In this document: in pieces, positions 7,885 to 19,686 of the stretch
How the letters are laid out: each line of letters starts with the position of its first letter
Numbering within the stretch: the first letter of the stretch is position 1
NCBI GenBank assembly: GCA_900095095.1
Contig: FMBT01000292.1
Location: forward strand, 558,001 to 622,000
Length of the DNA stretch: 64,000 nt
Direction of reading: 5' to 3'
From: Fragilariopsis cylindrus CCMP1102
Lineage: Eukaryota; Bacillariophyta; Bacillariophyceae; Bacillariales; Bacillariaceae
Program-made: the position numbers and the translations under genes
Notes under the pieces: model-generated
The model's database searches: none
Told to the model about the DNA's origin: nothing
What the model saw: the letters and a program-made list of their open reading frames with translations, nothing else

Positions 7885-10602
7885 TTAATCCAAAGAAATT
7901 TTTGTGGCAGGATCAATTTTTCGCATTTCTACCTGCGCTACTTGACCCTCACTATCTTGCTTCCTTCGAAGATGCAAATATGGATTCTCATTCATCGGTC
8001 GAAACATGTACCCAACTGTAGTGTAGAATAAAATTGTGGTAAGTTCCACAACGAAGATGCGGACCCACGTATGTTTATAATCTAGTGTAGCGGCAAACAA
8101 GTACACCACAATGCGGGTCATGTAAATATAGGCAATCACCAATATATAAAAAGAACGAAATAGTTTCAATTTAGCGGCCATTCTTGCATCATTTGGTCCA
8201 CCTCCATTTTCGCTATTGCTAGCATTTCTTTCATCCATCGGAATTTCGTCAAATTCATCTTCAGGAATATGTTCATCGTCGTCAACATCAAAGCGGTTAT
8301 CATTCAGGAATGAATCTTCTTCTGCTGATCCTTCTTTCGGTTCGTCGCCGCCACCGCCGGCTTTATGTTGATTCTGTTCTATGTTCTTTTCAAGTTGGTT
8401 CACTTGCCACACAATAGGAATGAGAACGGCACAACAACAGATAATATCTACTAGATGCAAAATAGCTGTCCATGTATCAAAGGAAGTTTCACCCTCCGTT
8501 TCTTGGGTTAAAACCACAATAGCCTTTAGAAAAAGCGCAAAGTCAGAAATGACATCATATGGTAAGATGAAAGCGTCAAGGGGAGTTATGGGATGAAAAA
8601 AACACTGCACAAGTACGTACTATATTGTTGAGAACTTGTAAAACCAATACGCCAAGGATCATTTTCTTTTCGCGTTGACTGAGAAAAGGTTTGACGAATG
8701 ACCAACCGGATCCAATCATGACAATGACTATTTTTGTTTTTATACCCGAATATTAAAAGAAAGGAAAAAGTGAGACGATGACGATGATATTAAATATTAC
8801 TAGACTTCCAACTGAAAAGTGACTTATTCTATAATGACTTACCGGTAAAGAGAGTAATTCCCTTCGTTCGTAATATCCAATGTTCAAATCAGAACGTGAG
8901 GAAAAGATTATGACAAACGAGTTTTACTAATGATATGTTTATTTGGTCATCCGATTTAATGATTTCTTGAAAATCTACTTACCTTCAAAAAAGAAAATGT
9001 GTAATAGATAGCGGAGAAGAACATGGTATGTCCGGTAACACGCAAATAATGATATCGAATTGATTCAAAAAACAGAGAGCATGTTTTGAGTGTCAAAAGA
9101 AATCCCATCATGTAATGGATCGGATATATAGTTGGGACGGCAGGAAGGAACTTATTACCCGACATTGTCAATGCACCTGTTGATGGGATATCACCTGTGT
9201 CAAAATGACCTGATTTTCCATCTTTAATTAATCGTATATTCGAAAACCACAAGTAAAGACAAATGGCATACAACAGAGAGAAATAGAAAAAGATGTGCGG
9301 TAGAATCTGGTTAAGGAGAGGAAGAAAAATCGGAGTAGACCATAACGTGAGTACCTCTGTGGATAAAGGAGAAGAAAGAAAAGGGGAATATGTTGTTTCA
9401 GGTAGAGTTTCTCACCATTTCTCCAGCTGATAAATATGAGTGACTCCCAAACCTATAATTAAAACAAAAACAAAAAATAAACGACGACTTGTAAGACGCT
9501 GTTATTTTCTTCAAATTAAATAACAACAGAAGAATAAGAAACGTCACATTTTGGTTTTGGCGTACATATCAATATTGCTGAAAAGGAAATCCAACTCAAA
9601 ACGGCTATGAATATCCAAATAGTTGTTATTCTGATTATTTTCGGCGGGCGGCTCGTCCTTGTAACAAACTTGATATATTAAGAAATAAAAACCAGCTTGA
9701 CCAGCTTCGAAGTTATATGCAACTGTAGGACTGTTAGGTCTCCAACGAGATCGCGGCAGCATATCCAAATAAATCCCATCTTGTACAGCGTCAATAACTT
9801 CTCCATATCCCTGGTCTTCTTCTTCTTCTTGTCCTCCATCAGCTACTAAAATTCTATTGTTGTTGAGTTGCTTTTGCGATTGTCGTGATCGTTGTTGTCG
9901 TTTTGATTGCTGCCATTTCAACACTCGTCGGGGATAACTATCTTCATCATCAACATCAACTCCATCATCACCGCCATAGTCATAACCATATCCTCCGGCA
10001 TAGTCGTCACCATCATATTCGCTGGGGTCATAGTCATAGTCGTCGTCTGCGTAGTACGTAAAATCATCTTGATCGTCATAAAGAATATCATCCATTTGCT
10101 CAGCTTCCTTTAAATCAATATACTTTTGAAAGACACAATAGCTAGGATCAGCATTAACCTGAGCTATGTAATGATTAAATGCTGCTTCATCTTCAAATTG
10201 TTTGAGTAAAAATCCTGCTCCCTTGATATTATTCAGAACATCTGATAACATCGACGCATCAGCAGCATTATCAGCAGCAGCACTTCTACTACTACTAATC
10301 CTACTACTACTATCTTCTCGATTAGTCGTCGTCAACAAACGATGTTGATCATGCTTGTGTCGTTTTTTTGGTACCGACAATTGAAAATCAAACACAGTCA
10401 AATTGTAATGACCTGTGTCTAAAAATCCGAATGGAAAACCAAGTGGACCGATCAAACTACGTTCATCACGTTTAGTGTAATAATTGTGCTTCAAGCCTTC
10501 AACAACACCTGATGGACGTGTTAATAATGTTAATGTTAATGTTAATGCCAAGAAACCAATAATTGTGACGATATTATCGAAGGGGAAGGAAGATTGCTTC
10601 AT
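7885..10602 (-). CDS. GPR107/TMEM87-like seven-transmembrane Golgi protein
   Basis: Six exons on the minus strand: 10602-9548, 9452-9416, 9354-8983, 8861-8843, 8727-8621 and 8523-7885, about 742 residues. All junctions are GT-AG and keep frame; the 37-nt and 19-nt exons are microexons required to join the conserved sequence. After a signal peptide comes a ~330-residue lumenal region with Asp/Tyr-rich and basic low-complexity inserts. Then come the lung-7-TM family hallmarks: SYLSAGEM, FSFLKGITLFTVIVMIGSGW, LVDIICCCAVLIPIVW, YIYMTRIVVYLF and GYMFRPMNENPYL. Homologues act in Golgi/endosome trafficking or as mechanosensitive or GOLD-type receptors. An acidic insert (about 120 residues before the last TM pair) is non-conserved. 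Assignment to the GPR107/108/TMEM87 superfamily is strong; the exact subfamily is uncertain. Confidence 0.85.
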
Positions 10603-11161
10603 AACTTAACAACGATGTATTATTTTTGGACGCGACCTGTCGACAATCTTCTTATATTTCAATGCACTTGTATGCCTCTACTGTAATAGCTAGTACTACT
10701 TCGAACTTCGTAAGTTGGGTTTTCTTTTGCTTTGTGCTTTTGCGAAGGGTAGTGGGTCGGTTGTTTGTCGTTGTTTTCTTAGGCTTTTGGGAGTATGTAT
10801 TTTTTGAATTATTGACTCCAATGACCACATTTTGGGGGTCAAGTTTATATCGCGCAAAAAAGGGGATTTTTTGAATAGCTAATATTAGGGGATAATATGA
10901 CCCCTAAGCTAGTAGGACTGTACGTACGTACTGTAGTACTGTAGCAAAAACACAATAATGTTGTGATTTGCTCTGTTTAAAAATACTAATAAGCAATGTT
11001 GTGATAACTACTTGAAGTAACTACAGTAACTAACTAAATGTTATAACTCACAACAACGATGAACGACAACAGCATTGAAGCATTGATCGACGACGTCTTA
11101 CGTTGAATTCATTAGAATTGAATTACGACAAATTAATCTAATCCACAAATATATATTTAGA
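10603..11161. promoter_or_regulatory. Bidirectional promoter region
   Basis: About 560 bp separate the divergent start codons of the GPR107-like (-) and CWC27-like (+) genes. It contains short CGTACGTACTGTAGTACTG near-palindromes around 10921-10944. I see no coding potential; a small open frame at 10626-10874 looks random. Confidence 0.5.
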
Positions 11162-12835
11162 ATGAGTCAAGTTTACTCTACAGAACCGCAAACTTCGGCC
11201 AATGTCATCTTCGAAACAACGTATGGGCCATTGTCGATCCATTTGTGGTTAAAAGAGTGCCCAAGAACAACGATGTATTTTTTACAGCTATGTGCAGACG
11301 GTTTTTATGACAATATTGTCTTTCATAGGATCGTTCCTAACTTTTTGATCCAAACTGGGGATTCAAAATTTCGAATCAATCAGCAGGAACAAGACGGTGG
11401 TGTTGTTGATGTTACTTCTAAGAATAATACGAAAAACGATAATGATGATATTTCGTCATCGTCGGAACTGAATCAACCTCCGCCGCCGAAGTATCGGGAT
11501 AAACACGGTGCAGCTGAAGCTTTAGACAGACGTCAATTCGAGGTAAATAGTCGAATCAGATTTAATCATAGAGGACAAGTGGCTATGGCATTGGGAATAG
11601 ATGATGATGATACCAATAATGACGGGCCTCGATTGCAACCCCAATTTTTTATTACCTTGGAGGATGCATCTCATTTGGATAATAAACATGTTATATTTGG
11701 AGGCGTTACTGGACCTACCATATTTAACGCATTACGCATAGGTCAAATCGATGTCATTAACAACAATGATGATGATATACGTAACTTCCAACCACGTATT
11801 ATATCAGAAGCACCGAGAATTTTACGAACAAAAATTATACAAGTAGAGATACCTGCAACATTGCCTGCCTTGGTACCAACTGTAGAACCGTATCTGTTGC
11901 CGTGGAGGATAGATCTTGATAAAATCAATACTGAGGGAGGAGTTACGGCAGGGAATGACGGGAAGAGCAAGCGTAAGAAAAAGGCCAGAAAAGGAATTAA
12001 AAATGTAAATTTATTAAGTTTCGGTGAAGAATTTAATGGGGAAGATGATGATGATGATGATGATGGTAAAAACAAGTTAAAAATTCAAAGTAGTCACGAC
12101 CTATTGGGAAAGGATAAGAAATCTTTGAAAAGTCAGCCATCGAGTAGTCGATTGAATAACCAAACTTTTGAAAAATCGCATAGACAACCATCGCAAGAAG
12201 AAGAAGACAAAGACTTGCCTACGGAGAAGAAGCAGGAAAGCAAGAAAGTGCAGGATGAAGAAGTACAGGAACCAGGAACTAAAGACAATGACGATGCAGT
12301 CGTAACCTATCAAAAGAAAAAGGACATTAAATACACACCATCCGATAGCATAGTACTCTCGCAAATGGAAGAATCCAACAGTGGATCTGCAAAGAAGAAC
12401 AATCGCTCTACCTCAACCGAGAAAAAACCAAAAAAGATCAGCCTAGTCGAAGCCCGACGTGCTAAGTATTTGAAAAAGAACAGTAACAAGAAAGGAAACA
12501 GACAGCAACGGGAAGAAGAAACCATGACCAAATTTAAAGCCTTTCAACAGAAGATTACGATAGGTGGTGGAGCTAATGAAAAGGTGGAGGAACGAAAGAT
12601 AAATAATAAGAAGGATGATGAAGAGCAACACGATGTTAAGGGATATCATGGTCAAATTCTTGATGCTAGTGATGATAGCAATTGGATGAATACAAAATTC
12701 CACTGTAAAAAACATATGGATCAAGATGCGAAAACGGGAGGCGATGGTAGACGCGCAGATGATTACGAAGTGATCGACGAGAGGAGCACAGCGACAGATA
12801 GGAAACATGGGAAAAGGAAGAAATACCAACACTGA
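11162..12835 (+). CDS. CWC27: Cyclophilin-type PPIase, CWC27 homologue
   Basis: Single exon, 557 residues, ATG at 11162. Residues 1-190 form a cyclophilin domain: NVIFETTYGPLSIHLW, YDNIVFHRIVPNFLIQTGD (catalytic Arg and the F-x-x-Q element present), QFFITLEDASHLDNKHVIFG. The Trp that binds cyclosporin in canonical cyclophilins is His here (ASHLDNKHV), as expected of the divergent CWC27 group. An insert of about 50 residues interrupts the domain after GDSKFR. The rest is a Lys/Glu-rich disordered tail ending in RRAKYLKKNSNKKG...MTKFKAFQQKI, resembling the CWC27 C-terminal region. CWC27 joins the activated spliceosome with CWC22/eIF4A3. It diverges from the GPR107-like gene and converges with PDAT, 213 bp away. 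Confidence 0.85.
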   Translation: MSQVYSTEPQTSANVIFETTYGPLSIHLWLKECPRTTMYFLQLCADGFYDNIVFHRIVPNFLIQTGDSKFRINQQEQDGGVVDVTSKNNTKNDNDDISSSSELNQPPPPKYRDKHGAAEALDRRQFEVNSRIRFNHRGQVAMALGIDDDDTNNDGPRLQPQFFITLEDASHLDNKHVIFGGVTGPTIFNALRIGQIDVINNNDDDIRNFQPRIISEAPRILRTKIIQVEIPATLPALVPTVEPYLLPWRIDLDKINTEGGVTAGNDGKSKRKKKARKGIKNVNLLSFGEEFNGEDDDDDDDGKNKLKIQSSHDLLGKDKKSLKSQPSSSRLNNQTFEKSHRQPSQEEEDKDLPTEKKQESKKVQDEEVQEPGTKDNDDAVVTYQKKKDIKYTPSDSIVLSQMEESNSGSAKKNNRSTSTEKKPKKISLVEARRAKYLKKNSNKKGNRQQREEETMTKFKAFQQKITIGGGANEKVEERKINNKKDDEEQHDVKGYHGQILDASDDSNWMNTKFHCKKHMDQDAKTGGDGRRADDYEVIDERSTATDRKHGKRKKYQH

Positions 12836-13048
12836 ATGTGTACATTGGTGCTTTCTTTTCGCTGGATTATTTTAGTGTTCATTCTGCTAGCGCGAACACC
12901 ATGCTTCATATCAATTATAACATTCAATTTTTTATTATAATAGGTATTACTTAAAATTTGGATGAAAACTCCGGTACACGTCTTCTATTCTCTATGTGTA
13001 TCTATGTATTTATTTTGACGGAAATTTCTTTATCTCCTCGTCTAGAAG

Positions 13049-15884
13049 CTAATGGAACCATCTTCTTTTTGGCTTTTGGAGTCCTCCATCAGCGTCAATC
13101 CGTTTGACGATTCCCTCAATATCACTTATTATATTGTCCTTCAAAGAGTCAACGTCTTGATCACTAACTATTTTCATATAATCTTGCAACATTTCGACGT
13201 TCCCTAAAATATCTACGTGCTCTGTAGAATGTGGACCCTTCCGCATTGGATCGTCTACAGTAAACTCAGTACGATGACCGTACTCCCGAACGATAACTTT
13301 GCTACCGGATGGATTCAAACCGGATTTCTTGTTTCGCCAGGGACCTGAACACATGTATCCAAGACTTAATAGTGGTACACTACCATCTCCGTCGCTATAT
13401 TTTATCCCATGGACGATTTTGTTTTTTATATCTTCTATACTTGTGTCCAAAATAAATGGTGGATCAACGACAACATGGGTATTTCCACCTTCGCTACTGT
13501 TGTCATCGGCAAACAAACCTTGTTCTCCAGGGTTGCGTTTGTAAAAGTAAGCTCGTTCAGTATCTATACCGACACCATACATGCAATATATTTTCATGTT
13601 TGGAGCATATGGTAGTGGTGTTTGTGTACTGTCATGCCATGTTCTGTAGGAAGGCTTTTCACGATTTTGAAGATTGAAGGAATATAGTCTGGCTGGAGAA
13701 ATAAAAGGTCCCATCCCACCGCCCCACTTAAGCAGAAAATCTATTGCCTGCTGTGTTGTGTGTCCTATTCGCGAAGAAAATTGGTCCAATGCTTCATTTA
13801 CAATTGATTCAGTTGTCGGGTCCAATAGATCATTTATGTTACATTCGACCGAATCCTTAGCTCCATCCACAGTATCATCATCCTCACTATCGGTCATTAC
13901 AAATAGTTGTTTCTTAATTGCTTCGTGATATCTGGAGGGGATGGCAGATTCAGCATGTGCGTCGTTTTCGTTGATTGGTACCGTTTCGGGTAAATCAGCT
14001 CCTATCGACCAAATACGGTCTCCACCCTTAGGCAACATCTGTTAAGAATATCAAAAAATTGATGGAATGAAGAAAGAATTGTGAGATGATGATTCCAAAA
14101 TAGTATTAGGTATATAAAGCCTTTTCATTTTTCGCATATCATATCACTTACTGCCCATAGACTCCCCCAAGTAGACCATAGCTCTGAAGGAAAAAGAAGA
14201 AAAGGAGAAAATAATAAGAAAAATATTTCAGCGTGGAAATGTATCGACGAAGAACACACACACACACACACACACACATAACGATGTACACGAAACTAAC
14301 CTTTTCGTGCTTTCCGTGGAATTAAACGTTCAACTACACTTCCGATTCCTCCCATAATAACTGTATCGCTCATTTCTCCCGACATTAGTGCGCTGGTAGC
14401 TTTCATCACACCCAGTTGAGCACCAGCAATGTTAACAAACGCGTGCAGATGCTTGTCAACCCATTTTTTCCCACCTCCTCCACCACCGCGACTCTCTTCT
14501 TCAGTTACCCACGCAAAGAAGTAATGTACAACGATTGCCCCCATTGAATGCGAGGTTAGTATTACTTTCTGACCAGCTGTTTCGTAGTGGGCTTCAATCT
14601 TGTGCTTCAAATGAGTAAAATAGTGATCGCGATCTTCCAAAATTTTCATACCCAACCTCCAGTCGTATGCCTCCATAGTCATTGTGCTTGAATCATAATC
14701 TAAATCTGCTAAATTCTCTAGAATTTTCGACCAAACCCAATAGCCACCCCCTATAAAATGAGTAGTTATTATTGAAAAACGAAGACGTAAACAAAGGTAA
14801 CATTAAGATCAGTTTGACAGCATCATAATTATACCTCCATGAAATCAGCATACAGATATTGTGTGATTTTTTGGCTTCATCAATTCACTTACAAATCCAG
14901 TCATTCCCGACAAAGAAGTCTGCGGCTTGAAAGCCTTCCGACGATCTTAGTTTGACATCAGGTGGATCACCCCCTTAATTGTGCGATATTATTAAGATAT
15001 AAAATATAGTAAAATCAAAAACAATAACAAATAATGAATAGTAATATCATAAGGAACATCACAAGTACGTAATTTTGTTTTTGCATCTCAACACACTTCA
15101 ACACACACTGTGGTCAATTATTTGTGTGTGTATATGTTACAAACAAAGTTAACACCTTACCTGTGGTTGGATCTAAAGCTAAATTTTCCATGACACAGTT
15201 CCTAGCACGTAACCAATACTGAGCAGATGTATATCCTCCCCAAATACGTTCTCGAAAGAAATGTTTCATACAGGACTTTCCTTTCCAAACTTCTAGTCCA
15301 CTTGTTACAAATCCTGGAACCATCACAACTGGATATTTGCCTTTCGATCCAGGATACTTTTGTGCTAATTGAAAACCTGGACGTAATTTCTCTTGTGTCG
15401 TAGCCGTACGAGCGTTTGATGATTTTGCATTACCATTGTTGTCATGATTATCATATATATTACTTAACCGTGTCCAGTAGAGCGTTTCATTGAAGTTCGG
15501 TGCCATAAGCTTTGCCATCTCAACCCCCTCAAGCATTCGTGCTTCGAACAATTCTAACCGATGTTGGATTTCAGGTATGACGCGTCCTGTTATTACCAAA
15601 GGCGTGTGTAGATCTTCATATATAATGAAACCACCACTCAGAAGCACCACGATAGCAAATACAGTCCATCGAAATTTACTTAACGCAGAAATAGTATCGT
15701 CGTTGGATACGTCTTTTCTCAGGTGGTCTGGGGGTGAGTATGGAGTAATGAGCATGCCAGATTTTCCTCCATCCGCTGCTATGTGCGTAATCATGGCGCC
15801 AGGAAAGCTATTCGATCGTTGAATACTGAGCTCCTTATTTCGTTGATTGCTAATATTATGATTATCTTGCTGTTGTTGATCCAT
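13049..15884 (-). CDS. PDAT1: Phospholipid:diacylglycerol acyltransferase (LCAT family)
   Basis: Five exons on the minus strand: 15884-15161, 14973-14893, 14750-14301, 14183-14152 (a 32-nt microexon) and 14038-13049, about 758 residues. The ATG at 15884 is chosen because the frame upstream opens only with GTG. A single N-terminal membrane anchor (WTVFAIVVLLSGGFIIY) is followed by the PDAT core: YPVVMVPGFVTSGLEVWKGK, FRERIWGG, AYDWRLG, the nucleophile in SHSMGA (near residue 338), the acid in SDGDGSVPLLSLGYMC and the histidine in STEHVDILGN. The enzyme moves an acyl chain from phospholipid to diacylglycerol to make triacylglycerol, usually at the ER. A Gly run before the catalytic segment's GGGGGGKKW matches plant PDATs. 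Confidence is high for the family. Confidence 0.92.
14256..14278. repeat. (CA)n microsatellite
   Basis: Perfect AC dinucleotide run inside an intron of the PDAT gene. Confidence 0.85.
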
Positions 15885-16372
15885 TTTATATTCATTGATG
15901 CGTTCGTATGACACACCTCTTTCTTTCTTCTTCAGATCTTTTTTTCAGGTTGCGAATTCTTTCGTATACAGTACTCGATATCTTGTTACAGTGGTGGAAA
16001 AGAGGAATACAGTAAAATACATATCATTTATTTGTAGCAAAAATGTGCCCACTTTTGCTTGAGTAGGACCTATGCAAAAAATTACGTCATATTCAATTGC
16101 CTTCGGGAAGAAAACTTCAAATGTGATGTCGCTCTTCCACAAAATGACAGTCCACGACTGGAAAGAGAAAAAATACGATTCAAATCAGTTCGACTCCTTG
16201 AATTTTCTTGTGATGGCGAACCCTATTTTGACTAACGTTCTACGCCGAGAAGGTTTATTATTTTATTTTTACATTTTACATGATCGGAGAGTCATCTCTG
16301 TTATCAATTACTGATTGATTGATTGATTGATTGATTGTTTTAAGCGAAAAAACAATAAAGACCGCCCCGACC
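15885..16372. promoter_or_regulatory. Bidirectional promoter with (TGAT)n repeat
   Basis: The 488 bp between the divergent ATGs of PDAT (-) and the CaaX protein (+). A perfect GATT repeat lies at about 16312-16338, close to the latter's start. No gene is seen. Confidence 0.5.
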
Positions 16373-17195
16373 ATGGTGGAATCAAAATCAACAAAAACTG
16401 CCGCTCCGACAGGAAAAGATCTCAGTAATGCGGTCAGTTTATTTCTAAAAGACGTAAGTTATACTACTGTAAAAAAAATACTGTGTTTTTTTTTCTTCTT
16501 TTCCCGAACTTTTCCGATGCTGATGATCGATCGATCCACACACACACACAAACAACATCTCACTTATTATCACAACCATTTTTTTCGCTCCCAATTGTAA
16601 ATCAAATCAAATCAAATTAAATCAAATCAAATCAAATCAAATCAAAAATCAGTATGCCGGACCAGTCAATGTGTCAATCGTTACTAAGAAAATAAAAATC
16701 GAGCATCCCAATTGGAAATTACCGGAACGTCGTGTGAATAAGTTTGTAAAGCGATATATGAGTAAAGAGAAGAATCCTGCTGGAGCGGACGACGATGCAT
16801 CTGTATCTACAAATCAATACAAGAATGAGAAAAAAGCTTCGTCACCGTCACGATCTTTATTTCGTATGTTTTCATCTAGAAGTAAGAAGAATAATTTATT
16901 ATCACCTCCAGACGACCAATTAGGATCATCTTTAGATACAGCTCCGGAAGCTGCACCAGAACCAGTAAGGAAAGAAGAAAACGCTGAGGAGGCGACTCCT
17001 CCCGTGGGGGAAGAGGTAGCAGAAGAAACATACAACCCTAATGAAGAAGAGAAGCTAGAAAAAGAATCAAAGGAAGAAATCGAACAAATCACTACAGAAA
17101 AAGATAATATCGACAAAGAAATTGCATACAAAACAGATCTTGACAAGGTAGATAGTAGCTACGATTGTTGTTTTGCTTCATGCTCTATTATGTGA
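16373..17195 (+). CDS. Predicted prenylated (CaaX) protein of unknown function
   Basis: Two exons, 16373-16453 and 16653-17195, about 207 residues. The ATG at 16373 has a good context (ACCATGG). The intron ends after a run of ATCAA repeats and CAG. The middle part (YAGPVNVSIVTKKIKIEHPNW...ERRVNKFVKRYMSKEK) is basic and probably folded; the second half is a Glu-rich low-complexity tail. The last residues are CCFASCSIM: a C-S-I-M CaaX box, predicted to be farnesylated, with three further Cys just upstream that could be palmitoylated. This suggests a membrane-tethered cytosolic protein. I do not recognise the family. Confidence 0.65.
16601..16650. repeat. (ATCAA)n microsatellite in intron
   Basis: About nine near-perfect ATCAA units end directly at the 3' splice site of the CaaX gene intron, where the polypyrimidine tract would normally lie. 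Confidence 0.85.
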
Positions 17196-17311
17196 TCTGA
17201 TCGAACTTAAAACTACTAGAAGGTTTTTACGATGGTAGCAAACGACGTTATTACTTTTTGTTGGTGATTGTTTTGGGGGATTTACGATACTTTGTTATGT
17301 TCTATTTAGAA

Positions 17312-17345
<34 letters not shown>

Positions 17346-18203
17346 TATATTTCAGTGTGATGTACTACATCAAAATATACTGGTATTGGACTTAGTTGTT
17401 GGTAATGATTCTATCCATCAAATAAATCAAGGATGTTCTATAGATGAAGAGTGAACTGGTATTGGATTTGGTTGTTGGTAATGATCCTATCCATCAAATA
17501 AATTAATGATGCTCTATAGATGAAGAGTGAGACTAGTCGAAAAATAACATACTGACTTTTCCTGTCGTAAAGAAAAGACGACAACGATGAATGACGACTA
17601 TGACTGATGTATGTTGCTCGAATGCGGTTTCTTTCTCGATTCAATTTTGGGGGAATGAGAGAAGGAGTTAAAAAATAATAGATGACAACAAATAGGTATC
17701 ACATGGATATTTCAGTTGAAAAAGTATTCGGATCCTCAACTTATGTAGCGCTGGGTTGTTCTAGTTTCATGTTGTATATATTATAAACTGTGACTTTTGT
17801 AAAAATTATTTACACACTGCATTTAAAGTAACTTACTTGCAATCATGTCTTCAAATTGTCATGGTCACAACAATTGTTCATAACCTGTAATTGCATCTAA
17901 CCGCCTAAGCTCATTAGACACTGAATACCCCATACTTGCATATGTTAAAAAAGTAGTATAGTATTATCATATAAAAAGAGTGAGCACAATATTTTGTAGA
18001 AAATCTATAGACATGGTCATTCATTCACTAGTGACTCGTGTCTCAATTACAAATTTTTTAAAACAAACATTTAATAAATTTAGTTACGATAATACGGTAG
18101 TCACACTGCACACCGTAGCATAGCTTTGTCATTATCATCAATCATTATATTCATTCAATCGATATAAGTGCTGATACGTTAGACGACCAAGCAACAAATA
18201 GAG
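17196..18203. other. Intergenic region with AT run and tandem repeat
   Basis: No gene is supported. It holds an (AT)n run at about 17310-17340, a 76-bp tandem duplication, and the 5' flank of the Mo25 gene. Confidence 0.6.
17379..17530. repeat. Tandem duplication of 76 bp
   Basis: Two adjacent 76-bp copies (17379-17454, 17455-17530), each beginning ACTGGTATTGGA and ending ATAGATGAAGAGTGA, with a few substitutions between them. Confidence 0.9.
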
Positions 18204-19613
18204 ATGAATAAGAATAAAATGTCAAACGAAAATGGTGGTGCGTTTGAATGGCTCTCTGGTGGCTTATTCTTTGGCAATAACAACAAGGGAGGTATCGAAA
18301 GTATCGATTCTGAAAAGGATGTAAATTCTTTGCTTAACGGCATCCAAAAGAATCTAAACGGGACTATAGGTGGCATCAGCAAATATAATAAGAATAGTAC
18401 AACCCAAGACGAGTCCGTTGGAAAAGATCTAGATAAGAATCGTAATGATAAAGAATTAAAGAATGATAAGAAGCGGGAATCATCGTCAACTTCTCCGTCT
18501 CCATCTGAATCTATGTCTTTAGCGGCACGGTTAGCGAGGCTACGATTTTTGCTCTATGACGAACGAAGGGCGACATCTCAACAGGAGAATCCAAATCGAC
18601 GAGGCACACCTTCCGTAGCCCTGAATACAGTCGAAGGCCTTGCAAGTTCAAGTAGTAGTCTTCGCGGACTGATACCGGAATTAATCTACAATCTACAGCT
18701 TCTTCCATTCGAAAGTAGAAAACACGTCGCTGCTATTTTTAACTACCTCCTCGTTTGTGGCTTTGATGGAATCGATCGAGATCTATATATTCCTATCATG
18801 AATAAATTTCGTGATTATATTGCACTGAACTTTGAAGCTATCATTACGTCAATTGTTGTAAATCGTCGTGAGGACTCTTCCGCATCCTCTGGCGATAGTG
18901 GTGGTAGTAGCAATAACAACATAAATGCGACCACTGACGTTATATTACATTTTGGGTCCATGTACAGATCCTGTTTCCGACATGCTAACCTATACGGACA
19001 ATTAGTCGTTACTACAAGACGAGTGGAACGATTCGTTTTCCCTTTCATAGATAGGGCACTCCTTCCCAATTTTGATGAATCCAGTGATGCTATGGAAAGT
19101 TTGAAACTAGTTATGACCGCAGGTGCAACATGCAACGATAATGATTCTACAACAACGATTGATACAACTTCCCAACAAAAAATGGCCGAATTGGCAGCTT
19201 CCTTTTTAACACGAGATTATGATGCTGTGTGGGATCAGCGGTTCAATCCCAAACTCTTGTCTAGTGAAGCCAATTATATGACGAAACGAATTGCTCTACA
19301 GATATTATCAACTGTTTTGCTCACTCGATCTAACTACAATATAATGATCAGATACGTCAATTCCAGAACTAATCTCATTCTGGTGATGAAACTGCTTCGT
19401 GATAACAGTCCCCATATTACTCTAGATGCCTTCCACGTGTTCAAAGTTTTTGTTGCCAATCCAAATAAAATTCCAGAGGTAGAAAAAATATTGAAAGACA
19501 ACAGCCAAAAACTATGTACCTATTTGGAAACATTGCACTATGACAAGGAGGCATCGGATCAGCAATTTGCTGATGAAAAAAGACTAATCATTGCGACAAT
19601 ACGAGGCTTATAA
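18204..19613 (+). CDS. CAB39: Mo25/CAB39-like scaffold protein
   Basis: Single exon, 469 residues, ATG at 18204. The C-terminal ~330 residues match Mo25 helical repeats: FESRKHVAAIFNYLL, ASFLTRDYDAVWDQRF, NYMTKRIALQILSTVLL, FHVFKVFVANPNKIPEVEKIL and the closing DQQFADEKRLIIATI. The first ~110 residues, with FFGNNNKGG and a Lys/Ser-rich linker, are specific to this protein; an Asn/Ser/Gly insert sits after VVNRREDSS. Mo25 binds STRAD-type pseudokinases and germinal-centre kinases and activates them allosterically in polarity and cytokinesis control. Its stop is only 73 bp from the stop of the convergent gene downstream. Confidence 0.92.
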   Translation: MNKNKMSNENGGAFEWLSGGLFFGNNNKGGIESIDSEKDVNSLLNGIQKNLNGTIGGISKYNKNSTTQDESVGKDLDKNRNDKELKNDKKRESSSTSPSPSESMSLAARLARLRFLLYDERRATSQQENPNRRGTPSVALNTVEGLASSSSSLRGLIPELIYNLQLLPFESRKHVAAIFNYLLVCGFDGIDRDLYIPIMNKFRDYIALNFEAIITSIVVNRREDSSASSGDSGGSSNNNINATTDVILHFGSMYRSCFRHANLYGQLVVTTRRVERFVFPFIDRALLPNFDESSDAMESLKLVMTAGATCNDNDSTTTIDTTSQQKMAELAASFLTRDYDAVWDQRFNPKLLSSEANYMTKRIALQILSTVLLTRSNYNIMIRYVNSRTNLILVMKLLRDNSPHITLDAFHVFKVFVANPNKIPEVEKILKDNSQKLCTYLETLHYDKEASDQQFADEKRLIIATIRGL

Positions 19614-19686
19614 TACTAAAAATAGGCAGAATAGAAAATATCATACTAAAAGCATGTTATCCTTAACTTCTTGCGAAGTAAAATCA

